A stretch of 58,403 nucleotides of DNA from Candidatus Sumerlaeota bacterium (lineage in GTDB: Bacteria > Sumerlaeota > Sumerlaeia > Sumerlaeales > Sumerlaeaceae), in the NCBI GenBank assembly GCA_012513815.1, contig JAAZBM010000003.1, forward strand, positions 1 through 58,403. Reading direction: 5' to 3'. Of the stretch, positions 7,874 to 21,300 are shown one piece after another. Below the pieces are notes generated by a model that worked only from the letters and a program-made list of their open reading frames with translations, did no database searches and was not told the DNA's origin. Position numbers and translations under genes: made by a program. How positions within the stretch are numbered: the stretch's first letter is position 1; the number at the start of each line of letters is the position of its first letter.

Positions 7874-9763
7874 ATGATTAAAATAGCAAAGTGCCTTGGG
7901 ATTGATTTAGGAGCGACTTCGGTGAAGATCGCTCAGGTGGAGCGTGTCTCTACTGGTGTGAAAGTGAGCAAGCTTGCGTGGGGTGCTCGTAGTGAAGGCG
8001 AAGATACAGCGGCCGTCATTCGCAATCTCATCAAGGCGAATGGTTTTAGCGCAAAGCATGCTGTATTCAGTTTGTATGGTCATCAGGTTTTCCTTCGCGT
8101 CTTGACGATTCCCCGCTCGACTGAAGATCGCATTCGTCGTATTGTGATGTACGAAGCTAAACAGCAGATTCCGTTCCCTTACGAAGAAGCTGTTGTCGAT
8201 TATCAGATTTTTGATACCGGCGATCCGGGCGAACTTTATGTGATGCTCGGCGCTGTGCGTCGCAGTACGGTTAACGATTTGATTACAATCGCGGAACGTT
8301 GTGGTTTGTCTCCTGTGGGAGTGACCGTAAGCACCGTCGCGCTGTTTAACTACTATGCTCTGGAAGGTTTGCCGCTGAAAGATTTCGAGGCAGAGATTGG
8401 TTTGCATGCCGCTCCATCCCGCAAGCGCAGTAGTTTGTCCAAGATGTTCTCCAAGAAGCGCAATGCCGCAGCCGCAGCTGCCGCCGAGGTGTTGGCGCAA
8501 GAAGAAGAGAATCCTTCGTTTGACAGCATGATGAACGAGCGCGTTGTTTGCCAAGTGAACCTTGGCGCAAGCTCTATCGATATGGTGATTTCTCGCTTCA
8601 GTGATGGGCGTTGCCGTGTCGGTTTCCCACGCTCTATCCCCGAGGGTTTGTTCCTCGTTGATCATCAGCTTGAGAAACAACTTGGCATGCCGTTGCAGCA
8701 GGCTATCGAGTTGCGGACTCAGCAGGGCATGGTGCTCTCGACCGGCTCGGAGACAATGGCTCAAGACCTTGATAAGAATCAACAGGTGAGCGAGTTGCTG
8801 ACTCGTTGGGCTGATCGTCTTGCGATTAACTTGCGCAAGACTTGCGATTACTACATGTCCTTGCCCGATGGCTCTCCGGTTGATGAAGTTGTGTTGTCCG
8901 GTGGTGGCGCTTCGTTGCTGAACCTGACAGAGTATCTTGAGGAGCGTCTGGGTATTCCGGTTCGCTTGAAGACAGAGTCGGAAAGCCCGAATATTACTGC
9001 CGCTGTTGCCGAGAATCTTGGCGTTTATGTTGAGTGTATCGGTCTCGCGCTGGACGGCCTCGGTTTTGGCCGCGTGCGTATCGATTTCCTTCCGACAGAC
9101 TTGCAGTCGTTGCGTGACTTTAGTCGTCACAAGATTGAAGCGACCGCGATTGTCGCGTTGCTTATCGCCGTGCTTGGCGTGGGCGCAATGGTCGGAAACA
9201 ATCAGACACAGGCTCGCCGTTTGTGGTTGAACCGTGAGCAATCGAATATCGTGAATATTCGCAATATCAAGCAGCAGCTTGATGCGGCTCGTGGTGATCG
9301 CCAGAAAGTCAGCGACCATTTGAGCTCGGTTGTTGGCGGATTGCAGGACCGTATGTACTGGCTTGACTTCCTGACCTTCCTGACGAACGCGACACCGTCC
9401 GATGTGACGGTCACGAAATTGGAGTTGTTCGCGGATGGTCATGCTCTTGTCGAGTTCAACACGAGCAGTCTTGAATCTCGAAATGTTTTTGAATCAGCTC
9501 TTGCCGCCGGCAAAGAGTGGGTGCTTGGGCGTCCTGTTTCGCAGGAAAAATTTGTTTCGGCCAATCTTTCCGCTCAGAGTGGCGTGTCCAAGAATTACGC
9601 GATGAATATTACTTTGAAGCACAAGACGACTCGTCTGAAAGATGCTCGCGAAACGTTGCTTCCCGGTTTGCTTGCCCCAACGGCAACCCCGGAGGCAGCC
9701 GCTAATAGCGGCGGCGCTGCGGGCGCAGGTCCGATGATGGGCGCGGATCAACCGTTGTTTTAG
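7874..9763 (+). CDS. PilM-like actin-fold protein fused to a PilN-like membrane domain
   Basis: 629 residues. Residues 1 to about 390 are PilM-like (GIDLGATSVKIAQVE phosphate-binding segment near residue 9; AKQQIPFPYEEAVVDYQ; a second nucleotide segment LSGGGASLLNLTEYLEERLG). A charged, Ala-rich insertion (about residues 175-220, KRSSLSKMFSKKRNAAAAAAAEV) interrupts it. A transmembrane helix near residues 425-445 is followed by a coiled coil and a ferredoxin-like fold region resembling PilN (WLDFLTFLTNATPSDVTVTKLEL). The protein would form the inner-membrane platform of a type IV pilus or type II secretion machine. The C-terminus is Gly/Ala/Met-rich and ends QPLF, as does the next protein. No Shine-Dalgarno sequence is evident. 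It likely forms an operon with the next gene (39-base gap). Confidence 0.85.
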   Translation: MIKIAKCLGIDLGATSVKIAQVERVSTGVKVSKLAWGARSEGEDTAAVIRNLIKANGFSAKHAVFSLYGHQVFLRVLTIPRSTEDRIRRIVMYEAKQQIPFPYEEAVVDYQIFDTGDPGELYVMLGAVRRSTVNDLITIAERCGLSPVGVTVSTVALFNYYALEGLPLKDFEAEIGLHAAPSRKRSSLSKMFSKKRNAAAAAAAEVLAQEEENPSFDSMMNERVVCQVNLGASSIDMVISRFSDGRCRVGFPRSIPEGLFLVDHQLEKQLGMPLQQAIELRTQQGMVLSTGSETMAQDLDKNQQVSELLTRWADRLAINLRKTCDYYMSLPDGSPVDEVVLSGGGASLLNLTEYLEERLGIPVRLKTESESPNITAAVAENLGVYVECIGLALDGLGFGRVRIDFLPTDLQSLRDFSRHKIEATAIVALLIAVLGVGAMVGNNQTQARRLWLNREQSNIVNIRNIKQQLDAARGDRQKVSDHLSSVVGGLQDRMYWLDFLTFLTNATPSDVTVTKLELFADGHALVEFNTSSLESRNVFESALAAGKEWVLGRPVSQEKFVSANLSAQSGVSKNYAMNITLKHKTTRLKDARETLLPGLLAPTATPEAAANSGGAAGAGPMMGADQPLF

Positions 9764-9802
9764 TGTAGTGAAGATATTGGAAATAGAATTGGCGGAAGTT
9801 TT

Positions 9803-10486
9803 ATGAACGATAAGACCGAACAAACTTTGAACAAGTTGCAGAAAAAAATCGACTGGATTGTGATTGTGATTTTGGTTCTGCTGATTGTGGGCATTGTCTA
9901 TCTGATGCAGGCCGATGGCGCAGCTTCTAGGATGGTTACGCAGACGGGTTCGAGTGCCCCTCCGGCGGTTCTTGATGATACCGTCGCATCAAACGCGGAC
10001 TTTGCTGCGTTCCAGCAATTGTCATCGAACAAACCCCCGACCATTGCGGAATTTCCGCAGTATGCAGCGTTGGTAAAAAACACGATATTTGACAGCAAAG
10101 CCGCATCCGCTCGTGCCGCATTAGAGCGTATCGAGGATCAGAAGTTCTCGACGATTCGCACACAGGTTCAGCCGGTTGTTGACAAGCTTGCAAAGAACGA
10201 GAGTGTGAGTCAGGAAGAGAAAGATTCCGCAATAAAAGTTCTGAAAGAATTCTTGCGGATTGCTCCGGCGAATGTTCAGGCGCTTGAGATTTTGAATAAA
10301 ATCGATCCGCCTGCCGAGCCCGCTCCGGCCGCTCCCGCGGATGGTGGAGCCGGTATGCCCGGCGCAATGCCCGGAATGCCCGGGATGATGCCCGGAATGC
10401 CCGGTATGCCCGGCATGATGCCCGGTGATGCAGCCGCAGGTGACCCAGCCGCAACTGCAGGCGCAGGCCAGCAGCCGTTGTTCTAA
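9803..10486 (+). CDS. One-TM pilus/secretion locus protein with Met-Pro-Gly repeat tail
   Basis: 227 residues. Residues 1-13 are cytosolic, a transmembrane helix spans about 14-34 (DWIVIVILVLLIVGIVYLM), and the rest should be periplasmic. A helical segment (about 60-170) ends in a Pro/Ala stretch and a low-complexity tail of repeated MPGMPGMM units (about 175-210), closing with QQPLF. Its place between the PilM/PilN fusion and the secretin is where PilO, PilP or GspC normally sit, so it may link the inner-membrane platform to the secretin; that is positional inference, as no PilO or PilP motif is visible. A GGCGGAAG ribosome binding site precedes the ATG. Confidence 0.75.
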   Translation: MNDKTEQTLNKLQKKIDWIVIVILVLLIVGIVYLMQADGAASRMVTQTGSSAPPAVLDDTVASNADFAAFQQLSSNKPPTIAEFPQYAALVKNTIFDSKAASARAALERIEDQKFSTIRTQVQPVVDKLAKNESVSQEEKDSAIKVLKEFLRIAPANVQALEILNKIDPPAEPAPAAPADGGAGMPGAMPGMPGMMPGMPGMPGMMPGDAAAGDPAATAGAGQQPLF

Positions 10487-10569
10487 GAGATTTGTAGAAG
10501 TAGAAAATGATCATAAGCACTATTAGGAGAGAATGCTGAATAGGATGAAGTCGTAAGTTTGCTTTTCAT

Positions 10570-10617
10570 CAAAAAGAGCAAATCAATTGAAGAATTGGGA
10601 TGCTGTTGCTCTTTTTG
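10570..10617. terminator. Bidirectional terminator-like hairpin
   Basis: A 12-bp stem (10570-10581 with 10606-10617) that is A-rich on one side and T-rich on the other. On the plus strand it could end the PilM-N/linker transcript, or act as partial termination before the secretin gene. Confidence 0.55.
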
Positions 10618-10843
10618 TTGATTGGAGTAAATGTTTTTTCGATTAAAAGTTCGGTTTAATCGTAGGGAATTTCAGAGAATTGTTTTTTTTGTGGAATTGT
10701 GCATTTTTTAGTTGCAATGTGTCTGCGACTTGGCGCACAATGTATAGGAAAAAAGGATTCAATTGGAAGTTGGATAAATTAGTAGTTAAGGAAAATCATC
10801 AATTTGGGCTGGCATCGCCTGAATAAAGAAGGGTTCAAAGCAG
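10618..10843. other. Noncoding leader of the secretin gene
   Basis: The gap between the linker gene and the secretin is 357 bases in all (10487-10843). Apart from the hairpin at 10570-10617 it is A/T-rich with no convincing open frame. It probably holds a separate promoter and 5' leader for the secretin gene, but no clear -35/-10 pair was found. Confidence 0.4.
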
Positions 10844-13800
10844 ATGCTGTTTGATAAGCAAGGAAAATTGTTATTTGGTCTTTTGATGACAGGTATGATT
10901 AGCATGCCTATAATCGGGGCCCCATCAGAGTCGGCGCCGGCAACCGTTGCAGCGGTTGAGCCGGTCGCAGATAGTGCGTCCGGACTAGCGTCGGATGAGA
11001 AAGTGTCGCGTCTTCTTGTAGAAGGTCGCAAGGCATTCCAGGACGGCGATATGACCGCCGCCGAGAAGAGTTTCCGCGATGCGTTGGCTCTTGATTCGTC
11101 GAATACGGAAGCACAAAAGTTTTTGAGTTCCATCGCTCAGCGCGTCGGTGCTCTGACTTTGGCTCCGGATAGTGGTGCTCAAGGCGCGAAGCCCGTTGCC
11201 GAAAAGTCATCGCTTGAAGTTGCACGTACAGTTGCCGCAACTGCCGATAGTGGCAATAAGACAACTGTCTCTGCGGTCGCTTCCTCGAGTGATGCTATGT
11301 CCGCAGCGGCGACAACAGATGAATCTGTCGCGTCCGTGGCAACATTGTCGAGTGATGCTCCGAAGACTGACGTCGCCAAGGCCGATGCGCCGAAGGCTGA
11401 TGAGAAGTCAAGTGAGTCGGCTACTGCGACAGTTCCGGCTGCCGAAGCTCCTGTTACCAAGACCACCGAGACGGTTGCGGCTGCCGCAGATCCGTCTGTC
11501 GTTGCTGATATTAAGCCTGTCGTTGAGAAGACAGAAACAAAGGCCGAGGCTGAAGTGAAGGATGCGATGGGCGCCTTGAATACCCCAGTCGCCACACTTG
11601 AGCCGTTGAAGAAAGATGAAGCAGCGCCTGCCGCAGTTCCGGCTCCCTCGATTGCTAAGACGCAGAACCCCGACACAGCAATTGGTACGGAGATGACCGT
11701 GACCGCTCCTAAAGTAACAGGCGCTCCGTCAACGGCAACTAGTGCTTTCGAAAAAGGTCTTGCCGCCTATCAGGCTGGTTCGCTCGATGTCGCTGTTCAG
11801 TGGTGGAATTACGCACTGAGCCTTGACCCCGCGAATGCGCAGTCTCGTGATTATTTGCAGCGCACACGCGCAGAGTATGAAACTTGGGTGCAACAGCATC
11901 AGGCCAATGCCATTGATATGCAAAAAGAAGGTTTCGCCCTCGACAAGATGGCAACCCCGGTGAGCTATGATTCCGATGGCCCGAAGACAATCGTCGAGTT
12001 TTTGAGCGCGATGTCGCTGAGCACCGATATTAGTTTCTATGTGACCGATGGTGTCGACCCCGAAATGCGTTTGACCGCGAAGTTTGATAGTGTCGCGTTG
12101 AACGATGCTCTTGATACAATTCTTTTGCCCGTCGGTTTGAAGTGGGTGCGTAGCGCTGATGTTATCACCGTGTCGCCCGACTTGAGCACCAAGTTCTTCA
12201 ACCTTGCCCCCGAGCAAGTCTCGCAGATGAAAACCATTCTTGAGAACAAGACTCTGCAGAAGATGCTCTATGGCAAAGAGGGTGTTCCCCCAATGCGTAA
12301 CGTTGAGCTTGCGCTCGATGATCGCAATAATATGTTAATGGTTACGGACTCGGCTGACAATATTCAGAAGATTGAAGCCTTCTTACAAGACATGAAGGTC
12401 ATGCAGCCTCAGGGTCTGATTTATAAGAGCTGGAAGATTCGTCCCGAAGAGGGCAACAAGATTAAGGCTCTCGTCGATGCACTGATTCGTACCAACAGTG
12501 ATGCTCCGTATGACCTTGAGCGCAAAGTTGTTGTCGATGGTGAAGATCTGATTGTTAAGGATACGGCTGAGAACGTCGCGAAGGTTGAAGAACTTTTGGC
12601 TGACAAGAATTTTATCAAGCGTATCAATGACCAGCGTTTGGAAGTCTCGACCTTTAACCTGACTCCTCGTGAGCCGCTACCCGATAACCCCGAGCAGGTT
12701 CGTGAGCTTGCGCAGAATGTCGTTACTGTCGTCAAGACTATCTTGTATTCTCAGAGCACCGAGAGCGCAGCCGCTGCCGAGGGTCGTCGTTTCTGGTATG
12801 ACCCGAACACACTGCAATTGACAGTGACAGATTATCCCGACAATCTGAAGGTCGTCAGTGACTTTGTTCGCGGTCTGCCGTTGTTTGGCAAAAAGTCCAA
12901 GAGCGAAATCATCTTCCTGCGTCACCAGACTTCGTCCGAGTTGAGCAGCTTGCTTGAGCGCGTTCTTGGGTTGAGCAGTAGTGACTCTCAAACACAAAGC
13001 TCCAAGTCCGGGGATAAGAATGGCGTTACCAAGACTCTTCGCCGCAAGGCCGAGATGACTTATCGTGATTTGGTTATTCGTTGCATCAGAGTTGAAAAGG
13101 GCGGCGATAGCAATGATGATACGCAGGATACCGTCGAACTGACAGTGCGCACGAACACCAACAGCCAAGATCTTTCGCTGCAAGAGTATCGTACACAGTT
13201 CATTGATGACTACGAGATTTATGCGGGCGACATCAAGCCGTCCGGTAACAATGGTGATGGTAGTGCCCGTATCACGGTGACCTATCGTCCCGGTGCCGGT
13301 TATGGCAATGATGGCTTCACGAATGTGACCGGTGGCCAGAATGGTCAGATGGTTGACCAGAACGGAAATATCATTCAGCAGAATGCGATGACGTCCTTTG
13401 AAGAAGAAGGCTTGCAGATTGAGACAATCGACAATATGAACGCCTTGCTGATTCGCTATGAGGATCCGGGCGATTTGGCCGAAGTCAAGAGCTGGATTGA
13501 ACAGCTTGATATTCCTGTGATGCAGGTCAGCATCGAGACGAAGCTCGTTGAAGTTAACGAGAATCGCGCGAAGGAATACCTGCCCGAAGTGACCTTGAAC
13601 AATCTTGGTCAGGGCATGAGCCTTTCTGACAATCGTCTTGATTCGAGTTTCGGTAACGTTACCGAGAACTTTACATCGCCGTTTGGTCCTTTCGCGAATA
13701 CGACTCGTAACAACAGCTTGATGACCGCTTATTCGGCATTAAACTTCGTCTCCTACGGTGAGTCCCCTGTTTCGTTCAACCTTCGTATGCTTGAAGCTGA

Positions 13801-14398
13801 AGGCGTGTTGACCATGACAAACGGACCGCACGTAACGGTTGAAAACGGTGAGACGGCCGACTTCGAAATCGAGAAGTACTTCGGTGCTTTGGATACTTAT
13901 GATTCAAGCGGAAACAACAACTCCTCCGACAGTGACTACACGACACAGAACTTCAAACAGGTGTCGATGTCAGTGTCGCCGCAGATTACGCAGATTGGTG
14001 AGATTCGTCTCGAAATCAGCGACCTTGAGTTGCAGGATCTTGGTAATGATCTTGGCGATACCGCGACAATCAACGAAGATGGTGAAATCACCACGAACAA
14101 CAACTACGCGGATAACAACGACGATACGGATGCTTCCGGTTTCGGTTACAAGAGCGTTATCACGAACTTCATGCAGGATCGTCGCCGTCGTTCTTTGACG
14201 ACAGTCGCACGTGTCCATGACGGTGGAACAATCGTTCTTGGTGGTTGGAATGGCGAACGTACCATCAATCAGGAATCCGGTGTTCCGATGTTGCGCAAGC
14301 TGCCGTATGTCGGCAAGTTGTTCTTCAACAAGACAAACGACCGTACAGATAAGACCACATTGCTTATCTTCCTTACCTGTAATATCGTGAAACCTTAG
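10844..14398 (+). CDS. TPR-containing secretin (GspD/PilQ superfamily)
   Basis: 1184 residues, much longer than typical GspD (about 650). Order: signal peptide (about 1-30); a TPR-like repeat (about 45-95, GRKAFQDGDMTAAEKSFRDA); a Lys/Ala/Thr/Ser/Glu-rich linker (about 95-285); a second TPR (about 300-345, EKGLAAYQAGSLDVAVQWW); N-domain-like repeats (about 380-860); and the secretin core (about 860-1184), ending with the signature GGTIVLGG..GVPMLRKLPYVGKLFF. It should multimerise into an outer-membrane channel for a pilus or secretion system. The architecture recalls the large secretin of the Akkermansia pilus locus. It follows the PilM/PilN and linker genes, with a 357-base gap. A terminator follows. 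Confidence 0.92.
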   Translation: MLFDKQGKLLFGLLMTGMISMPIIGAPSESAPATVAAVEPVADSASGLASDEKVSRLLVEGRKAFQDGDMTAAEKSFRDALALDSSNTEAQKFLSSIAQRVGALTLAPDSGAQGAKPVAEKSSLEVARTVAATADSGNKTTVSAVASSSDAMSAAATTDESVASVATLSSDAPKTDVAKADAPKADEKSSESATATVPAAEAPVTKTTETVAAAADPSVVADIKPVVEKTETKAEAEVKDAMGALNTPVATLEPLKKDEAAPAAVPAPSIAKTQNPDTAIGTEMTVTAPKVTGAPSTATSAFEKGLAAYQAGSLDVAVQWWNYALSLDPANAQSRDYLQRTRAEYETWVQQHQANAIDMQKEGFALDKMATPVSYDSDGPKTIVEFLSAMSLSTDISFYVTDGVDPEMRLTAKFDSVALNDALDTILLPVGLKWVRSADVITVSPDLSTKFFNLAPEQVSQMKTILENKTLQKMLYGKEGVPPMRNVELALDDRNNMLMVTDSADNIQKIEAFLQDMKVMQPQGLIYKSWKIRPEEGNKIKALVDALIRTNSDAPYDLERKVVVDGEDLIVKDTAENVAKVEELLADKNFIKRINDQRLEVSTFNLTPREPLPDNPEQVRELAQNVVTVVKTILYSQSTESAAAAEGRRFWYDPNTLQLTVTDYPDNLKVVSDFVRGLPLFGKKSKSEIIFLRHQTSSELSSLLERVLGLSSSDSQTQSSKSGDKNGVTKTLRRKAEMTYRDLVIRCIRVEKGGDSNDDTQDTVELTVRTNTNSQDLSLQEYRTQFIDDYEIYAGDIKPSGNNGDGSARITVTYRPGAGYGNDGFTNVTGGQNGQMVDQNGNIIQQNAMTSFEEEGLQIETIDNMNALLIRYEDPGDLAEVKSWIEQLDIPVMQVSIETKLVEVNENRAKEYLPEVTLNNLGQGMSLSDNRLDSSFGNVTENFTSPFGPFANTTRNNSLMTAYSALNFVSYGESPVSFNLRMLEAEGVLTMTNGPHVTVENGETADFEIEKYFGALDTYDSSGNNNSSDSDYTTQNFKQVSMSVSPQITQIGEIRLEISDLELQDLGNDLGDTATINEDGEITTNNNYADNNDDTDASGFGYKSVITNFMQDRRRRSLTTVARVHDGGTIVLGGWNGERTINQESGVPMLRKLPYVGKLFFNKTNDRTDKTTLLIFLTCNIVKP

Positions 14399-14422
14399 TC
14401 TCTTACGAGAACACAGAATATG

Positions 14423-14460
14423 AAAATCCCCGAGGCAGAGCGTTCTGTCTCGGGGATTTT
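14423..14460. terminator. Bidirectional terminator between secretin and tgt
   Basis: A 17-bp stem with G-U wobble (14423-14439 with 14444-14460) is flanked by AAAA on one side and TTTT on the other. It lies between the ends of two convergent genes, so it can serve both. Confidence 0.85.
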
Positions 14461-14526
14461 GCTATTCGCTGAAAACGGTCGCGATTCGCGGAAGGAAACT
14501 GCAAAGCGGGCGAGGGGCAGACGAGC

Positions 14527-17588
<3,062 letters not shown>

Positions 17589-17742
17589 CATATCCTTTTT
17601 CCGCAAGTATGCCCGAAGGCGTATTCCCCAAAAGTTGAAGAAGCCCGCTAATATTATACAGTAAGCATGATTTGCTTATCCTAAAAAACAGTTGATTTGT
17701 GATGAATAATCTGTAGACGTTACCGTAGATAAGAATTTGCGT

Positions 17743-17819
17743 CGGGGCGTAGCGCAGTCTGGTAGCGTACCTGAATGGGGTTCAGGTGGTCGCTGGTTCA
17801 AATCCAGTCGCCCCGACCA
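17743..17819 (+). tRNA. tRNA-Pro (anticodon GGG)
   Basis: A full cloverleaf can be drawn: acceptor CGGGGCG with CGCCCCG, a D arm, a five-base-pair anticodon stem CCTGA/TCAGG with loop ATGGGGT (anticodon GGG), and a T arm CTGGT-TCAAATC-CAG. The 3' CCA is encoded. A decayed foreign gene and a restriction system follow, a common setting for insertion beside a tRNA. Confidence 0.97.
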
Positions 17820-18002
17820 TACTTAACAATTTATATTCTTGCGTAAGGTTGCCGACGCACCTCTCCACACCATCAAACACGCAACCATCGTCCGTCCCCC
17901 TCACATTCGCGCCACCACGAATCGTACATTTCCGAAAATATGAGTGTGTAAAATACCAGAATCATATTAGGTAAGCATTGCTAGAGGATGTAAATAGCAT
18001 CA

Positions 18003-18347
18003 GTGAATGAAAAGAACATTTTTGAGGAAGGCGAATTAGGGGAATCCTCAACTGTTCGGAAATTCCGAACAGTTCAATCTGAAGGCGGGCGTGATGTTCA
18101 AAGAGAAAGAATTTATTATAATCTCGATATGATTATCTCCCTCGGCTACCGGATTAAATCCTCTATTGCCACGCATTCCGCCGCTGGGCGACTGAACGCC
18201 TGAAGAATTCCGGCGGCGGCAACTATTGGCATGAGCTGTTGGATTGTATCCGTGACATCCGTTCCTCCGAAAAGGTGATGTATCGTCAGGTGCTAGATTT
18301 GTATGCCACAAGCGTGGATTATAACCCTAAAAGCGCGGAGTCTGTTG
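18003..18347 (+). pseudogene. rhuM: Decayed RhuM family gene
   Basis: Three pieces of a RhuM-type protein are seen in order. From 18003: NEKNIFEEGELGESSTVRKF, then YYNLDMIISLGYRIKS and IAT. After a frameshift near 18170, in another frame: FRRWATERLK, then (with the family's middle part missing) NYWHELLDCIRDIRSSEK, YRQVLDLYATSVDYNPKSAES, running into the end of hsdR. The N-terminal part of the family (the helix-turn-helix-like segment before NIF) is absent because stop codons lie immediately upstream. RhuM genes are often found in or next to type I restriction loci. This copy is truncated, deleted and frameshifted, hence not functional. Confidence 0.8.
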
Positions 18348-21300
18348 TTACGTTCTTAACTGTTTATAGATATCTTCCAAAAACACCTGCATCAGTTCAC
18401 GCTTCTTCTCCTCATTTTCAAGCAACAACGAATAGAAGTCCTGATTCTGCTCAAATCCACTCAACAAAGCGTCCTGCACGGCATCAAAGTATGCAAACTT
18501 GAAGTCTTTCAGAGAATTATTTCGCGCACTGTCACGAAGATGACCATTTTTCAGAAGCAGATCTCGCATCTGGAGCGCGGATTTTGATGCAACATCCACA
18601 TCGAAATTCTTATTATATGCGGCATTAATCTCATCAATGATTTCCGAGAGCTTCTTCTTTACCGCTTCGTCGAAATATACCTCGTTAGGCTTTGGCAGTC
18701 TGACTTCCGGATCGGATGTGATTTCAATAGTTTCCTCACCTGTCTTTTTCTGCTTGAAATTGGAAGCAGTAATCTTGTCGGCAATATCGAAATCATTGCC
18801 TCCGCTGCTGACCTCGATTTCTTTGACAAGGTATGAGAGGTAGTTGTACTTCTTATGCAAATCAATGCTTTCGAAGCAGGTGGCCTGAATCAAGAAGCAG
18901 TAGAAGCGGATAAAGTGCTTGATTGTCGCTCGGATTTCGAGCTTTTCAAGCTCGGTTTTCTTGTTGATAATTTGCAAGGACTTGTCCAACAAAGACCACA
19001 TTTTCGCCTTATCCTTGGCGTTGCGCTTATCCTGATAGAGGTACTCGTTAAACGCTTCAATGTCATCAATATCCAGAAATCCATATTGATCGACCTGCGC
19101 CTCTACATCCCGAATGGTAGACGGCGAAACGGTTTCTTCCAAGATGGTTTCGGTATAGAACGGCGCAAACGATGCGAGGATGTCTTCATACTCGTTTTTG
19201 AAATCAAGCACAAAGGTCTTTTTATCATACGGCGCGCAGATGCGATTCAGGCGGGAAAGGGTCTGCACGGCATTGACACCACGCAGACGCTTGTCCACAT
19301 ACATAGCACAAAGCTTCGGCTGGTCAAAACCGGCCTGATACTTGTTGGCTACAAGAAGCACCTGATAATCGTTGGAATCAAAAACCTCCGGCAAATCGCC
19401 TTCAGCAACGCCATTCATAGCTGCTTCTGTATATTCCACTCCGTCTAAGGTCACTTTCCCGGAGAATGCCACAAGTGCATGAATACCGGTATAGCCATGC
19501 TTGGCAATGTAATTCACAAACTCATTGCGATACTTGACTGCCGCTTGCCGTGACGAAGTAATCACCATGGCTTTTGCCTTGCCATCGAGCCCTTTCATGA
19601 TGTTGTTCTTGAAATGCTCAATAATGATTTCAACCTTCTGGGCAATATTCGTATCGTGCAACTCGATATACTTTGCAATTTTGCGTTTCGCCGCAATGGT
19701 CTCCAGCTCCGGGTCATCCTCGATGGCCTTATTAATCTTGAAGTAGGTCTTATATGTCACATAATTTTGCATGACATCAAGAATGAAGCCTTCTTCAATC
19801 GCTTGCTTCATGGAGTACAAATCAAAGGCTACCTTTTTTCCGTCCTCATTCAGGCATCCGAAGAGTTGCAGCGTTGTCGGCTTGGGCGTCGCGGTAAACG
19901 CAATCATGGACACATTCGGCTGTTTGCCGCTGCGAGCAATCTCATCCTCAATCACATCTGCCATAGATGGAACATCTTCCGCGGCATCCAATGGCGTTGC
20001 TTCGCTTAGCTTGTGACTTTCGGAAAGAGCATAGGTCACAGACTCCATAGCGGTGCCGGCGGTAGAGGAATGTGCTTCATCGATGATAACGGCGAATGTT
20101 TTGTTTTTCAATTCGCCGACCCGCTTATGGATATACTTGAATTTTTGTATGGTGGTGACGATAATCTTCGTGTTGCCGTTGAGTGCTTCTGCTAAGTCCA
20201 TTGAAGTGCATTTTTCATCCATGACCTTAATCAAACCCACTTTGTGTTCCAGAGAAAGCACGGCATCTTGAAGCTGACGATCCACCACAATGCGGTCAGT
20301 GATGATGCAGACTGTGTCAAAAATGGGTTTATCTTCGGCATCATGCAGGGAAGAGAGGCGATGTGCCAGCCATGCAATGGTATTGGTTTTGCCGCTGCCT
20401 GCGGAATGCTCGATGAGATAGTTCTTCTCGGAATGATTCTCTGCCATATCCGCTACAAGCTTGCGGACGGCATTAAGCTGATGATAGCGCGGGAAAATCA
20501 GAGTCTCTTTTATTTCACGCTTACCGGTATCGGCATTCCTTTTCTTTTCCTTCTGCAGGAAAATGATCTTATCAATCAGATACAACACCGTATCTTTATT
20601 GAGTATATCCTCCCACATATAGGATACGTTGATTCCGTCAGGGTTGTGCGGATTGCCCTTGCCGGCGTTGATGCCCTCGCCGCTACCTTTGTTGAACGGC
20701 AGGAAAAACGAGGATTTGCCTTTCAGATGGGTGCACATATAGACCTCGTTCAAGTCCATGGCAAAGTGTGCCAGACAGCCTGCCTTGAATTTCAGCAGAC
20801 GGGTCTTGTAATCCCGGTCATATTTATACTGCCGGATGGCGTCCTCATAATTCTGTCCGCTAGTGTTACATTTCAGTTCAAAGGTAAAAATAGCAATCCC
20901 GTTCAGGAAAATGACAAGGTCAATGCGTTCGCCCTCCTTGTGATAGACCTCCTCCATGACGGACAGAACATTCTGCTGATAGAGCGTCTTCGCCTTGGTG
21001 TTAAAGGAATTGGCGGGCTTGCGATACATAAGGTTCAGTGTCACGCCGTTGTCGAATTCCACACCGTGTTTCAGCACATCTAGCAGACTGCGATTCTTTT
21101 TGTTGATTTCATTGTTGATGTAGTTCAGAACGGTCTGACGAGTCTTGTCCTTGTAAAGCTTTTCAAGCTTAGCCAGAGCGTCCTTTTGGGTGGATTCAAA
21201 AAAACCAAACAGCAACTCCACATCCATGCCGTAGCCGGGATCGTAAGCGGTAGAGGGACGCACCTGATAGCCGTTTTCCTTCCGGAGCATTTCAAGAATG

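Noticed and set aside
7907-9442. A 511-codon open frame antisense to the PilM/PilN gene
   Set aside because: It has no ribosome binding site, no family motif and a composition (His/Gln/Arg-rich) typical of an antisense shadow of a well-expressed gene; the sense frame has clear PilM motifs.
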